This document shows, piece after piece, positions 1 through 12,744 of a stretch of DNA of 64,000 bases. The notes beneath the pieces are model-generated. The model searched no databases. It had not been told where the DNA came from and worked only from the letters and a program-made list of their open reading frames with translations. Source of the stretch: Siphonodentalium dalli (Eukaryota > Mollusca > Scaphopoda > Gadilida > Siphonodentaliidae); contig CP136069.1 of the NCBI GenBank assembly GCA_032622095.1, positions 107,288,278 to 107,352,277 of the forward strand, given 5' to 3'. How positions within the stretch are numbered: position 1 is the first letter of the stretch; every line of letters starts with the position of its first letter. A program made the position numbers and the translations under genes.

Positions 1-261
1 TTGGAAGGAGACGTTACCTTGCATAAAACAAGAATATATACACTTGTTTAAATCAATGATCTGGATTGGATTATTACAATGATTGGGTGATAAATATTTT
101 ATGTCAGGGGTCTGTCATAATAAACTAATTTTGCCATAAAATATAACACCCTTGGATGAAAAATATGTTAGTTATCAAATCTGATACCATTATGTCTATG
201 GTCAGTTGGAAAAGGGCTAATTTTTCCTGAATATTTCAACATGATATAGTTCATAACAAGA
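1..261 (+). repeat. Family-B-type degenerate tandem repeats
   Basis: Phrases such as CAATGATTGGGTGATAAATA and TTAGTTATCAAATCTGATA, followed by GTCTATGGTCAGTTGG, recur in degenerate form at 9.7-9.8 kb, 19.3-19.4 kb and 20.2-20.6 kb. They are the body repeats of family B. The element start lies left of the window. Confidence 0.55.
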
Positions 262-960
262 CAGTCAATGACTGTTGAGACGCTCACCTGGCTGTAAAGA
301 CTGGGAGTCTAGCGACCACAATAGTCAGTACTTGTCAACATCAGTTCTAGTATTATTATTGTACGTTTATTAACTGACATTCTGATTTGGAAATTAAAAT
401 ATGTTTACACCAAGGCAGGAGAAAATAATTTAAATAAAAGTTATCCAAGTAAAAAATTGAGGAATATGGTTGAGAGGGATGATAATCGAGCAATTGTTTT
501 TATATTGGCCGTAGGTTGGAATTTCACAACTGATAGCTCAAGCTTTCTAAACTGTTGGAAATTTCAACCTGGTACGCTCCTTTTTTATTATTATGAAGGG
601 ATATCATTATGTCCTTGGCTCCTTTTAACAAATCTGAATTCCAGTCAAACAAGGATACTCCACACCAAACATAAGCTAAATAAGCCAAATGGTTCTTGCA
701 TAGATGTTTTTCGAATTACTATGGCGGGAAGTAGTTTTATACCATGATCACGTACTCTACTATAGTATTAGAGGTCATTGTGTCGAAAAAAAGTTGTTAA
801 TCGCCACTGAAGGTATAAAGGCATGTTGTAGGTATAAATATTTCCCATACGTTTTGAAAGGCAAAGTGATATACAGTAGGGACTACAATGCTGCTGTTTT
901 GAATTGTCCAATACTTTCAAATTGACAAGCTACAGTAACACTGTGAGAAAATATAGTTCC
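262..960 (+). mobile_element. Family C element, head and partial body (C1)
   Basis: It starts ACAAGACAGTCAATGACTG with CGCTCACCTGGC behind it, as do the heads at 49.1, 53.5 and 60.7 kb. The stretch at 513-575 (TAGGTTGGAATTTCACAAC and after) matches the C3 body at 53745-53810. No GACG tract or GGTGAGC tail follows, so the 3' part is lost. The right limit is approximate. Confidence 0.6.
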
Positions 961-1546
961 AAGTTGACACATTAAAGGAATTATTTTGTTCTCTGTCATA
1001 ATACTAATAATATATATTTAAAATGCCCATTTCGCCGAAATAATTAAAAATCCAGTAGATAATATATTTTATTTTTTTGACATAAACAAAAATTTCGAAA
1101 GTTGCTGAATATTTACTCAGGTAAGTCACATGACCGCTCAGTTGATTGGCACGGTTGACTGTATTTTCTGGCAAGTATCACTTGTTTTGCTAACCTGTGG
1201 GTGGAGCTTAAAATAATTTCCCAAATCATGCAACAAGTTGATAATTACATTTGAAATATCGCAATCTCACCGATTAAATGCCTTTATATGATAAATAGAA
1301 AGTGATCATTAAATAAAAACTGGTTGAAGGTGCTGATTATTAGATTACATAATGAAAATTATGACAAAAGTGTACATTGAAATGATAAAAGTGGAGTGAA
1401 ATGAGATAATATATGAGGAAATTTCTGCAAGAAATAAAAGTTGAGCCTTTTAGCTTCTTCTTCGTCATTGTATGGTACAAATTTCGGGAAGCTAATTTAT
1501 ACCACCGACATATTGTCATACAGTTGGCCTTCAAAGAAGTGCAATT
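961..1546. other. Unrecognised AT-rich stretch
   Basis: No gene or clear repeat seen. A TCACATGAC E-box-like site lies near 1127. Confidence 0.4.
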
Positions 1547-1626
1547 AACGAGAGGCCGATCATGATCGGCAGATGTTAACCCATCCCTTGGCAATAGTAA
1601 ATTACTATGATCGGAATCATCCTTTA
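1547..1626 (+). repeat. Family F head (copy 1)
   Basis: ACGAGAG, then the palindrome GCCGATCATGATCGGC, then AGATGTTAACCCATCCCTTGG and CTATGATCGGAATCA. Closely similar copies lie at 18616 and 62331. The layout resembles the heads of families C and D. No tail is visible. Confidence 0.6.
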
Positions 1627-2196
1627 TCATTTCAACTGGTCACATATGGCTACCAAAGGCTGACTCACGTTTTTTAGGGAAATATTTTCTTATTTTCTGG
1701 CGCATTTTGAGACACTAGACCAGGGATGGGGTAATTGTAATTTGTAATTGTAATTGATTGTAATTAATTACATTTTTTCAAGTAATTGCATGTAATTGGT
1801 AATTCAGTTTATTCTCAATTACATGTAATTGCAATTGTAATTGGTTAGGATGTAATTGTAATTGTAATTAGGGTCTAATTTCAATTACTTCAAAATCACT
1901 TGTGGTACAAAAGGTACTTGTTTCTTCTCAAAGTTTCTCTTTCATGATTCATCCAATGGTTTCTTCAAATGTTTTTTTCTTCAAATTTCAAAGTGTAAGA
2001 CTGGTGACTGGCTATCACTATGTTGTCACAACACTGAGTTTTCATCCACTGTGTCTCAATGGTGAATTCTGTTGACACCTCCTGTTTGTTTGCTTAAGCG
2101 TTGGTTAACCTTTGAGGTAGAAGGCTTGTTTTGATAAATATAATGAGAAACAAACTTCAAATAATTGACAATAGATCACTATAATATATCACTCTT

Positions 2197-2846
2197 ATGA
2201 TCATGTTTCATTATCTCCATCTGGTATGGTATATATGCTATGGTAGAAATTCATACCAACCATTGCTAATGCTATCGACATGTCTACAAAAAATATGGCA
2301 GCATTTTAATTTGCAGAAAGACACATCGTGTCCTATGAAAGCGAAGTGCAAACTTTGCCCAACTACGATATCCAGTTCCAAAAAAGATACCTCCAATTTT
2401 GTGACACATCTGAAGGTAAGTTTCCATTTCTATGTATTAGTTTTGTTTAATTCCATTGACATATAACTTCAGTCATATGGTTGTATTGGTATATGCATTG
2501 TTTCTTGTCCCTTCTAATTTGCATCTGAATGACAAAGTGGGGACAAATATCTGCCTCAATAATCCCCCAATTAGCACTGTCTAGTGTAGGCATTGTGTTA
2601 CCAGTAAGCTGGTGGCCACAAAGGCTAATTAAGTTTATGACTCTAATTAACAATCAGAGTGTTGATTATCTCATTGTCCTTTTCAATTGGCCTGGCTGTG
2701 TGTCTGACTTACTGAGATCGTCTTATTCCCTTAATAATTAAATGATGGATACATGTGTGTCACTAAAATACTCTATTATTTTCATTTTATAGCGAAAGCG
2801 TCAAGATGTCTATGAATCCAGTCACACAAGCACCATCAGCAAGTGA
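2197..2846 (+). pseudogene. BED zinc finger of hAT transposase, two exons (copy 1)
   Basis: The frame from 2197 includes KIWQHFNLQKD, then KCKLCPTTISSSKKDTSNFV and THLK. This is a BED finger (aromatic, C..C, TSN..xHLK). After HLK at 2415 a consensus donor GTAAGT begins. An acceptor TTCATTTTATAG ends at 2792, and the frame continues as RKRQDVYESSHTSTISK, then TGA at 2844-2846. HLKRK..VYE is how BED fingers of hAT proteins usually continue, so the intron is probably real. The product would be a short DNA-binding protein without a transposase core. Confidence 0.8.
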
Positions 2847-2892
2847 TCAACAACCTACTAGGATCTTTCAGTAGGCAAAAACATCGGTCAAG

Positions 2893-3066
2893 AATGCCAA
2901 AGCATTGAAGATAGTTAGCAAAGTTCATAAATCTCTGATATCATTCCAATTTGTAGAAAATCAACCCCGACTACAAGCTGCCAATGCAACACGCTGGAAT
3001 TGCCAACTATAAATCATGATTCGCTCAGTTCTACGAACACCTATACTGGACTCAGTACATTGGCTG
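2893..3066 (+). pseudogene. hAT transposase core remnant (copy 1)
   Basis: Translation from 2893 gives NAKALKIVSKVHKSLISFQF, later RLQAANATRWNCQL, then a TAA stop at 3010, then IMIRSVLRTPILDSVHW in the same frame. The ATRWN...(M)xRxL order matches the hAT block around TRWNS. The stop and the missing remainder make it non-functional. The same remnant, stop included, occurs in copy 2. Confidence 0.75.
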
Positions 3067-3346
3067 CTCTGTACCAAGTGTGCTTCACTGTGTATTTCAT
3101 CTTGCTTGTATTAATTTATGTTTTGTAATCAAATAGTTTATATAAATAAAAGTGTTCCTACTTCAATGATGTGCTGAAATGTAATTGTAATTGTAATTGA
3201 ATTACATTTCAAAGTAATTGTAATTGTAATTAATTACATTGTGAAATAGATGTAATGGGAATTGTAATTGTAATTGAAAATATTTGAAGTAATTGTAATT
3301 GTAATTAATTACATTCACAAGTAATTGCCCCAAGCCTGCACTAGAC

Positions 3347-3981
3347 ACAAATTACAATACATACAACATCGGACACTTCATGTTTGATAATTGTTTTAAG
3401 ATGGCATCCAAAACGGCCACCAACATCGAATATTTTCAATCTTACCAACACAAATTAAACTGGGTTCGTCATATGCGGATAAGGGAATTAGTCATTAAGA
3501 AATGCATTCACTGGTGCTCCTCCACAAACAAGAAGTCTAATATTTTGTCGCAACTCATTTATTGTGATGAGTAATTGATTGACGAAAATGCCCAATAACT
3601 CTGCTCATCCTCATGGTAGCCAGTTAAGTAAAAATTGGCACTACTTCGGTTATTCCATGCATTTCATACACCAGTACATCCTGAAATGTCGGCAGCCAAA
3701 TAACAACAATTCACATGAATCATTGTAGCCAATTGCAAATCGCAGTAGTTCCATAACTGCATTTGGATAGGGATGAAGTGCCATCAATGCGTTGTTGATG
3801 TGTCGGACTTCCGGGCCCCCCACGAAGCGACCACCGATGGCCGTCACGGAAAACCAATCCCATATAATCCCATGCATCCATATATCTCATGCACGGTAAC
3901 TATGCTTTCAGTACCGGTACTTCTGTTGCGGGGTCATTTTAGCCATGCCTATTTTCAAGCTTGAGGTAGACAAGCAGAACA
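3347..3981. other. Spacer between the two hAT copies
   Basis: About 635 bp of non-repeated sequence. I see no gene; the short open frames here have no recognisable features. It differs from the sequence on the outer sides of the hAT pair, so the pair is two insertions, not one tandem duplication. Confidence 0.6.
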
Positions 3982-3989
3982 CCCATGGC

Positions 3990-5607
3990 CAGGGATGGGG
4001 TAATTGTAATTTGTAATTGTAATTGATTGTAATTAATTACATTTTTTCAAGTAATTGCATGTAATTGGTAATTCAGTTTATTCTCAATTACATGTAATTG
4101 CAATTGTAATTGGTTAGGATGTAATTGTAATTGTAATTAGGGTCTAATTTCAATTACTTCAAAATCACTTGTGGTACAAAAGGTACTTGTTTCTTCTCAA
4201 AGTTTCTCTTTCATGATTCATCCAATGGTTTCTTCAAATGTTTTTTTCTTCAAATTTCAAAGTGTAAGACTGGTGACTGGCTATCACTATGTTGTCACAA
4301 CACTGAGTTTTCATCCACTGTGTCTCAATGGTGAATTCTGTTGACACCTCCTGTTTGTTTGCTTAAGCGTTGGTTAACCTTTGAGGTAGAAGGCTTGTTT
4401 TGATAAATATAATGAGAAACAAACTTCAAATAATTGACAATAGATCACTATAATATATCACTCTTATGATCATGTTTCATTATCTCCATCTGGTATGGTA
4501 TATATGCTATGGTAGAAATTCATACCAACCATTGCTAATGCTATCGACATGTCTACAAAAAATATGGCAGCATTTTAATTTGCAGAAAGACACATCGTGT
4601 CCTATGAAAGCGAAGTGCAAACTTTGCCCAACTACGATATCCAGTTCCAAAAAAGATACCTCCAATTTTGTGACACATCTGAAGGTAAGTTTCCATTTCT
4701 ATGTATTAGTTTTGTTTAATTCCATTGACATATAACTTCAGTCATATGGTTGTATTGGTATATGCATTGTTTCTTGTCCCTTCTAATTTGCATCTGAATG
4801 ACAAAGTGGGGACAAATATCTGCCTCAATAATCCCCCAATTAGCACTGTCTAGTGTAGGCATTGTGTTACCAGTAAGCTGGTGGCCACAAAGGCTAATTA
4901 AGTTTATGACTCTAATTAACAATCAGAGTGTTGATTATCTCATTGTCCTTTTCAATTGGCCTGGCTGTGTGTCTGACTTACTGAGATCGTCTTATTCCCT
5001 TAATAATTAAATGATGGATACATGTGTGTCACTAAAATACTCTATTATTTTCATTTTATAGCGAAAGCGTCAAGATGTCTATGAATCCAGTCACACAAGC
5101 ACCATCAGCAAGTGATCAACAACCTACTAGGATCTTTCAGTAGGCAAAAACATCGGTCAAGAATGCCAAAGCATTGAAGATAGTTAGCAAAGTTCATAAA
5201 TCTCTGATATCATTCCAATTTGTAGAAAATCAACCCCGACTACAAGCTGCCAATGCAACACGCTGGAATTGCCAACTATAAATCATGATTCGCTCAGTTC
5301 TACGAACACCTATACTGGACTCAGTACATTGGCTGCTCTGTACCAAGTGTGCTTCACTGTGTATTTCATCTTGCTTGTATTAATTTATGTTTTGTAATCA
5401 AATAGTTTATATAAATAAAAGTGTTCCTACTTCAATGATGTGCTGAAATGTAATTGTAATTGTAATTGAATTACATTTCAAAGTAATTGTAATTGTAATT
5501 AATTACATTGTGAAATAGATGTAATGGGAATTGTAATTGTAATTGAAAATATTTGAAGTAATTGTAATTGTAATTAATTACATTCACAAGTAATTGCCCC
5601 AAGCCTG
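3990..5607 (+). mobile_element. hAT element copy 2, internally deleted, 1618 bp
   Basis: Same termini, length and orientation as copy 1, displaced by exactly 2269 bp. It has its own perfect 8-bp duplication, CCCATGGC at 3982-3989 and 5608-5615. The different target duplications show two independent insertions. I saw no sequence difference from copy 1 in reading, including the stop codon in the core remnant, so both are young copies of an already deleted source. Confidence 0.95.
4466..5115 (+). pseudogene. BED zinc finger of hAT transposase, two exons (copy 2)
   Basis: Same reading frame as in copy 1: BED finger exon ending HLK at 4684, donor GTAAGT from 4685, acceptor ending 5061, then RKRQDVYESS and a TGA stop at 5113-5115. 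Confidence 0.8.
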
Positions 5608-5615
5608 CCCATGGC

Positions 5616-8600
5616 TTGATTATATATTAGCGCTGGGGGACGGACCGGGCCACCGGGGCAATCCGATACACTGCATGTCAAAAGGTTCAGTACTTCAGGA
5701 TTTTTAGGAATTGTTTTTACTCTATTTAGCTATTATGTTTCTGCCCCGCTTGTGGGTATACATTCTGGGTCAACTGAAATCATTTGAATTTGTTAATACG
5801 AAGATTATAATAGTAGCATGGTATTTATCTATGCTATGAAGCCGACGGGCATGAAAGGGACAATGAGATTGGACTGGCTGATTACGCCTGAATCTTGCTT
5901 CATCATTGGTTATAGATTCGTTCTTATGTATGTTCATCTGGGTGCTGACTGTTCCCGCTCTGCGTCCTTGTTATTATAACATTTATTTACATTACACTCA
6001 AATGGGCATACTTTAGGGACACCTCATGTCACTATGCCTGGTGTTATCATATAACCATAAACATGTATCTCAGGCACCAGAGACAGGGCTATGGTTATAT
6101 ATGCCATACAAGGCATGGCTATATATGGAGCCCAAGTTGCATAGGGTTATAACTTATAAGGACGTGGCATTTCAGAATGGGTGTGAGTTATTGTGCCAAG
6201 TAATTGCCTGATAGTTTGCACGAAAATTGTGTTGCTTAAGAAGTCTGCATTTGGTGTTGTTCTCGTTTTACAACAGGAGAAAATTTATCGTAATTCATCG
6301 ACTTGAATACATGTCGGCTTGTCACATAAAGCAGGATGTAAGTAGGTCATCATCGATATTAGTAGATTGTTGAAGTTGTTGCATAGTCTTTTTCATAATA
6401 AGTCATTATGCTACCTTTTTCCTGCAACCCAAGAATACAATCCTGGTACTTAGGCAAGGCTTCACATATCCTGTGTCAATGACACATTTCCAGACAATGC
6501 CAATTATTTATCAGGTGGTGATAACCAAGACTCCTTGACAGGCTTCTATTTTTTCGCGAATGGTCGAGTGCTGTTTCAAAATCACTGAATTATGTATGTC
6601 ATGGGGTCGAATGTCACGTGATATTGTCCGTCATTGGCGAAGTTCACTTAGAGTTAGTTCCTGATCTCATGCTACCACGAGGAAGCGGATACATGTATGC
6701 CGTTACAAGTAGCCAATGCAGCACGCCTCAGTCGCACGCTAGTTATTGTTTTTATTCCCCGGACGCGTACATGTCGAAATACTAGAATGTTATGATTCAC
6801 GATGAATATGAGCTAGGATAATTCTTCATACTGAAATCAAAAATAGGTCATGTGTCATTTCCGTGAATGACACAGCGGGCATAATTGTTCAAGAGGTGTG
6901 TGAAACCTTGCCTCTAATTCATGCGTTGACAGGCTACGACATTCACAAATACCTATAGAATGAAGCCGTTTCTCTTAGTAGTCAAAAGGAGTAAAATGTG
7001 ATGCGACTTTTGCATCAATTTGTGCAATCTATTAATATTGACGATGACACTATATATCCCACCAAGAGTTTGCATAAATTATGGTGAGCTATAATGTTGT
7101 CAATTAGACAAATTAACGCACACATTCTTATGTTGTGTAACCGAACACTGGAACACACCTTCTACCACCACCAGCCACAGACTCTTTAATAAATCACATT
7201 AACACGTACATCTTAGTGCGAACTGTATCAGTGATTGGCACATCATTCTGACTCCCCAGCGTTGTGTACCATGTTCTGACAGCCACGGTTGGTCGCTCTT
7301 TGATTGAGTCCTACAAACCAGTCGGATTATATTTCCTCCCGATCTACTGTGACTACTGAGCTTTGGCTGCAAAGATTCATGTGAATCTAACAAATGATCT
7401 TGTTTCAATGCAGACTGACCATGTAACGATGTATGTGAGAATGTCCACAATGACCGAAAGAGTGTAAATTTTGACGACTGATAGGATGAGCAGAGTGGGA
7501 GAACATTTAAGGACTATAGATACTCAAATTATAGAACAGGAAGTAGTAGCATGTCTTGAAACTGTTTGGCAACACAATATTATATACTGCAAAAGTCATT
7601 TCTTTATTGACAAACAAATCCTCTGTATAGCAACTAATTTCGTTATTATAATGCATTTCACCTGAACACATGTTTACATCAGAGATAGGAAACTTGAAAT
7701 TGGAGGCTGGTAATTTGGGCATACAATTTCAATTTTCTTCAGACAACTTATATAAATTTATATTACTTATCTAAACTGATCCAAAAAGCACATGTTAGTG
7801 ATGATTGTTTTAATCTTTCTATATCTTTTTATCAAGTATTCCCCAAATAAATGAGTAGCTATAGTCCTTAAGATAATCAATTACTCATTAGCTTAAATTA
7901 ATTGAAACAATAGTAGGGTTCTTCGGTTTGTTTACGGTTACCAGTTAACAATTCCCTTGCCCCAAGATAACGAACTCAGTCACGTTTGTGACGGAAAGTG
8001 TGAGAAACTTCGATTTTGTTGGCCGTTTTGGATGCCATCCTAAACTTATTGTCAAATATGTAGCGCATGTAATGCCATATCTATTGTCAGTTGTGATCAC
8101 TGTCCTGAAATGCGCGGCACAAATAAGAAAATACCATTCTGTATAACGCAAGTCTCACTCATAAACCATTATAACCATATGTGTTCAGTTGAAATATATA
8201 TATATATATATATAATATTTCCATAAAAATTCAAAAATATATGAAATAGTTACCAGAAAGGTGATCGTATGAGGTTTTATGAACTTACTAAATCTAGACC
8301 AGTGTTCTCGTGATGTTATACCGTAGCCTATCAAAATTTAATGACAATGTTGTAAATTTTACAGAAATTAGTTAAAATTCTCATTTTTCATAAATTGTTT
8401 TCAAATTTTAATCTTAGATCACGTTCAGACACCGTTATTTATAATTCCCTTCATCACTCTATACACTGTTTCAGTTTATGCTTCTAAAAACAACTTGACA
8501 TGCAGCATTCTGAGTGTAAACTACATAATTCGTTTTTTCTGCAAAAGTTATATTTTAGGGGGTGGGGTTAAGTTTATGCTCATATGACATTTTCACAGCA

Positions 8601-8895
8601 ATATTTTTGGCATTCCATTATTAAAATCGTTTTGATATGTCAATGGGGCAATTTTTGAGCCATGTTGCGGATCAATAGCCCATGTGGTTCACAAGTTATA
8701 GCCATTTATATGTGACAAATGTTTTCAAAATCCCAGTCATTGTTTCGCGATTTCAAAATATTTATCGCAATTTTTTCTAACTAGCTCATAAAATGGTCTA
8801 GTTTTGTATCTCGTGTCATTTTATGATCATTTCTTAATAATGTAAACGATAAATTGTGCAGTTTATAACAGCAATAATTTGTTTATGCCCTGACA
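5616..8895. other. Unrecognised unique-looking region
   Basis: About 3.3 kb with no recognisable exon on either strand and no repeat shared with the rest of the window. It contains a short (TA)n tract at about 8195-8214. Short frames here show no motif, codon pattern or paired splice sites that I trust. Confidence 0.5.
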
Positions 8896-8896
8896 C

Positions 8897-9366
8897 ATGT
8901 ACTCGAGAAATTTTTCATTTTATTTTAGGGGTAAGAGAAAAATCTATTTTGGGACACTTTCTGAAACGGGCAACAAGCAAAATATGATGCGCCATATGAT
9001 GACCTTTAATTTGATATATAAAAACATTTGTTGGAGGGGGGGGGGGGGACAGCCAACTCGAAAAATATCTGGTCTGGCCCACGGACTATTTTCTTTTTTT
9101 TCTTAAGAGTGAATATTTTTTAGAAAAACGGCCATAACTCAGTTAAAAATAGTCGGATCAAACCCATATTCGAACTCGATCTGCCTTTTGTGCTGAGAAG
9201 TTCATATACAAAATTTGGTTCCGATCAGACATCAAAATATTTGAGTTATCGCACCATGCCTAAAGTGTCTACAGACAGACGGATGGACGGACGGACTAAC
9301 GACGAGTGGTCAATCCGGACAACGACACTATGTTTACCATACTATGGTATGGGTAAACATAAAAAC
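8897..9366 (+). mobile_element. Family B element, 3' part with tail hairpin (B1)
   Basis: The body phrase CAAATTTGGTTCCGATC... is shared with copies at 11.9, 20.1 and 45.5 kb (CAAAATTTGGTTCCGATCAG here). It is followed by a GACAGACGGATGGACGGACG tract, then the hairpin TTTACCATACTATGGTATGG, then GTAAACATAAAAA. A G run lies near 9037-9048. The left limit is uncertain. Confidence 0.65.
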
Positions 9367-9639
9367 TAATGGTGCATGAGTCAAAAAGTGTTGGCTAAAT
9401 ATCATGATGGCTTATATTTGGCATATTCTACTTCTTTGTTTCCACCCATGAAGTCTTTTGTACTAAAAAAAGAGTGTTCGATCACAAGCCATAGCTATAC
9501 GCTATAATATTTTAAAGATTTAGAAGGAATGAATCCACTTCAGTTCACTTTAAAAAAAATTTCCTTTTTGTTTTAATTGAGGCAGATATAGACTTTCAAG
9601 AGAGGAAGTTCCACCAGATAAAGCATTGCTTTGGATAGC

Positions 9640-10800
9640 ATGTGTACATGTCATGGTTAAAGGTAGGGGTTAATATTTTCAAACCAATCAATCAATACCA
9701 AAATCTATACAGGTGAAGCAAATAAACCAAATGACCTCGCTAAGCATGTCAGGGGTGTGTTATAAACAGTGCCATGAAATATGAACACAGTCAATGACAA
9801 ATATTTGAGTTATCAAATCAGATAGTAAGGGGTTAATCTTACCCAAACTAATGAACTGATCAACACAAAATAGTCTTAAAAAGCATGTCATTGGATTTAA
9901 AAACCTCTCTCAATGAATACCAGCACTGTTGTTATCCTGCAGCCCAAATGCAATTGAGGGAATTTCAAAAATAACACATCTCCTCTATTGATATAAGAAT
10001 ATTCAATTGGTGTAGTTTATAGAATTAATTACAAACCTGGCTCAAAGCGGAAGGGATAATTTAAAATCTGCCTATTGGATATCATGTGTCTATGGAATGG
10101 GTTTATTTTAATCCTTAAATCCATGCAATTGGATCACCACCAGCCTGGACAAAGAATAGGAGAATGATCAAAATAAAAAATATCACAAGACCATATGATG
10201 TGTGGACAGGGTTAATCATTTTCAATGACATCATATGATGGGACTATACCCATGTTTCCCATTTAAATGTTTCATAGTTACAATATTAACATAAACACAA
10301 TTTGGGAATAAACATACACAGCAGAGCTGGGTGCTGACAAACCTAATTAATTAATGCCTGCATTGGGCACTACAGCAGCAGATCTGAGGGCTGGTAGATT
10401 ATTTATCACCACCAGAGACATGGAGGCCATATGTATGATATGGCTTTATAATGACCTGATATACATATAACCAATAGAAAGTAATCAAGTTCTATTAATC
10501 CCATGATGCCAGTATTTAATTACAGGTGAGATATGAGAATGGTCAGATTGAAAGTATTAGACCCATTATATTGGATAGCATACTGTACTTCTACAGAATG
10601 GTCAGATTGAAAGTATTAGCTAGAGCCATTTTATTGGAATTAGCATACTGTACATCTACAGAATGGGTGGGTTTATTTTATGCTAAGCTGGTCATTGGAA
10701 AGAGACAATGTTTGTAAACAGTAATGTCTGTAAAACATCTATAAAAATGAATAATGGACTATTCAAATTTATACTATAAGAACTGAATGGGAGAGTCATG
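9640..10800 (+). repeat. Family-B-like degenerate repeat block
   Basis: The segment 9900-10245 is a diverged direct copy of 19430-19745; shared phrases include TTATCCTGCAGCCCAAATGC and TTTAAAATCTGCCTAT. At 10533-10662 a unit of about 62 bp beginning GAATGGTCAGATTGAAAGTA occurs twice in tandem. Neither strand gives a convincing gene. Confidence 0.6.
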
Positions 10801-10923
10801 AATGGGCTGCAGCTTACAATATGGTTAACATGATAGCTAAAAATAACTCAATTATATCCAACAATTCACTGCTCTGGGGGTGATATTAAGAGTTCTCTTT
10901 ATTCACAATTATTATCATTATTA

Positions 10924-11788
10924 CCCTTACAGTTTTGCAGTGTTACACCTCCCTGTGAGGTGTGGATGTGGTGTGGTACATGATATGCAAATATCTGCAA
11001 CGCACACCATAACCACACCTCATACTTCTACACCACACCAGAGAGGTGGTGATGGTATTATCTTACATTTGTACAGTGTATACTACACAATAAAATATTG
11101 AAAAGAAAATAGTAAATCATAAGTATGCTGAATTCTTTCAGCATTATATAATTTGACTGCATGAATTCTAAAATATAGCGGTGATCATGTCAGGCTAATA
11201 TAGAATTAATTTATTATAAGCTTTGCTTTATTGAATTTTTGTCCCAACCCCAAGCACCTATATGACTTGAGCTGCAGTTAATTGCATGCACGGTACCATG
11301 CAATATGTCAATATTGTACATATGTACATGTATATAGCAAATGCATAGGGTACTAATGATTGATCAAGACTATATTCACTTATAATAGTGATCTGAAGCT
11401 ACTCATGGAACACATATACCTTAATCTTCCAATAACACTAGGAACACTACTAGGACACTAATATAAATAATCGAAGGTCACCAGGAACATGTTCAAAATA
11501 TATAGAATGAATGCATGTGGACAAGACAAAATTAGTCACCTCTACCCACACCTCAGGCACACCTCTACCCACACCTCAATAAGCACACTTCCATAGGCAC
11601 ACCTCAGGCACACCTTAAACACACCTCAAAAGCACACCTCATTTCAATATTTGGCCCCACACCTCACACACCTTAGGCACACCTCAGCCTCCACACCTCG
11701 TGTGAGGTGTAACACCTCAGCCATCTTTCAGGCCCACACCACAAGAGCACCTTATCCACACCTTAAACACACTGCAAAACTATAAGGG
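10924..11788. mobile_element. TA-flanked inverted-repeat element rich in CACACCTC
   Basis: The ends are CCCTTACAGTTTTGCAGTG and CACTGCAAAACTATAAGGG, inverted repeats of about 20 bp, each bordered by TA (10922-10923 and 11789-11790). A TA target duplication suits a mariner/Tc1-like MITE. Inside are many copies of CACACCTC and its complement GAGGTGTG, densest at 11540-11770. There is no transposase. Confidence 0.7.
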
Positions 11789-11829
11789 TACTTGAGTTAT
11801 AAATCAGTAAACCTCAAATCTGGATAATT

Positions 11830-12064
11830 CTGTCGAAAAAGGGCCATAACTCCTTAAAAAATCAGATCAAACCCATATTCGATCTCGATTTGTATTTTGG
11901 GCTGAGAAACTCACATACCAAATTTCGTGCCGATTGGAGATAACATGTTTAAGTTATCGTAACATGTGTAAATTTTCTATGGACAGACAGACGAACGACA
12001 CCTGCATGGTCAATCAAAATGTTGAAACTATGTGTACCATACTATGCTATGGCTATATATAAAA
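11830..12064 (+). mobile_element. Family B element, 3' part (B2)
   Basis: It contains CATAACTCCTTAAAAAATCAG and the CAAATTTCGTGCCGATTGG phrase, a short GGACAGACAGACGAACGAC tract, and a decayed tail hairpin (GTGTACCATACTATGCTATGG). Confidence 0.55.
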
Positions 12065-12744
12065 GAGGTTCTACCATTCTTTTGTGTAGAGGAACATGAA
12101 ACATTCAATGTCAAATAAGGTAACATCAGTTTTTTTTTCAAGAAACATTTTGAGACAGCAAGGTCAATGCATTTCAATGGGTTCTGAACCAGAATAATCA
12201 CGCATCTCAAACACACAATAAATAATATTCAGTTGACCAAACAGCTAAATCTCTGCATATTCATAATCAGGGTAAACACAACAGTTCTGCCATATTTTGG
12301 GCCAGTATAATAATTCAGACTGGTATAATTAAGATCCAAGAGGCATATAATATTTTTCTGTTGTAATATTTTAGGTTCACTGGAGTAACCACTTGAATAT
12401 TAATCTTAGGCTCTCAAAAGTTGTCCAAAAATATCTGTGCCAAGCAGTGCCAAGTTTCAAAATTAATTACGCAAATGTCAAATCCAAACTCGATCAGTGT
12501 TATGAACTTTTCGACCCTTGACCTTTGGAAAATAATTGGTATGGAGACTGACAAGGTTTGCTTGTTTAGAAAAGTTGTGGCAGGAAATCGGACCAAGTGG
12601 ATTTGTTGACATGGGATGAGCCTCAAAAGAGGAGTAATGATGCTACATCAGGTCTTTACGGGGAACGTCAAGACGGTGCAAAATATATGATTTATCACAA
12701 CGTGTTTATCTCCATCAGTAATGTAATATTGTGACAATAATGAA
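12065..12744. other. Unrecognised stretch
   Basis: No supported gene. Overlapping short frames on both strands near 12.4-12.6 kb show no known motif. Confidence 0.4.

Larger units (their letters stand above)
1721..3338 (+). mobile_element. hAT element copy 1, internally deleted, 1618 bp
   Basis: The ends are CAGGGATGGGG and CCCCAAGCCTG, an 11-bp imperfect terminal inverted repeat of hAT type. The perfect 8-bp duplication CACTAGAC lies at 1713-1720 and 3339-3346. Beneath the termini are runs of TAATTG repeats. The interior keeps a BED zinc-finger exon, an intron, and a stub of transposase core interrupted by a stop. The catalytic part is missing, so this is a non-autonomous deletion derivative. 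A copy of the same length, with no difference noticed, lies at 3990-5607. Confidence 0.95.

Noticed and set aside
1721..5615. A single tandem duplication creating both hAT copies
   Set aside because: Each copy has its own target duplication, and the spacer does not match the outer flanks.
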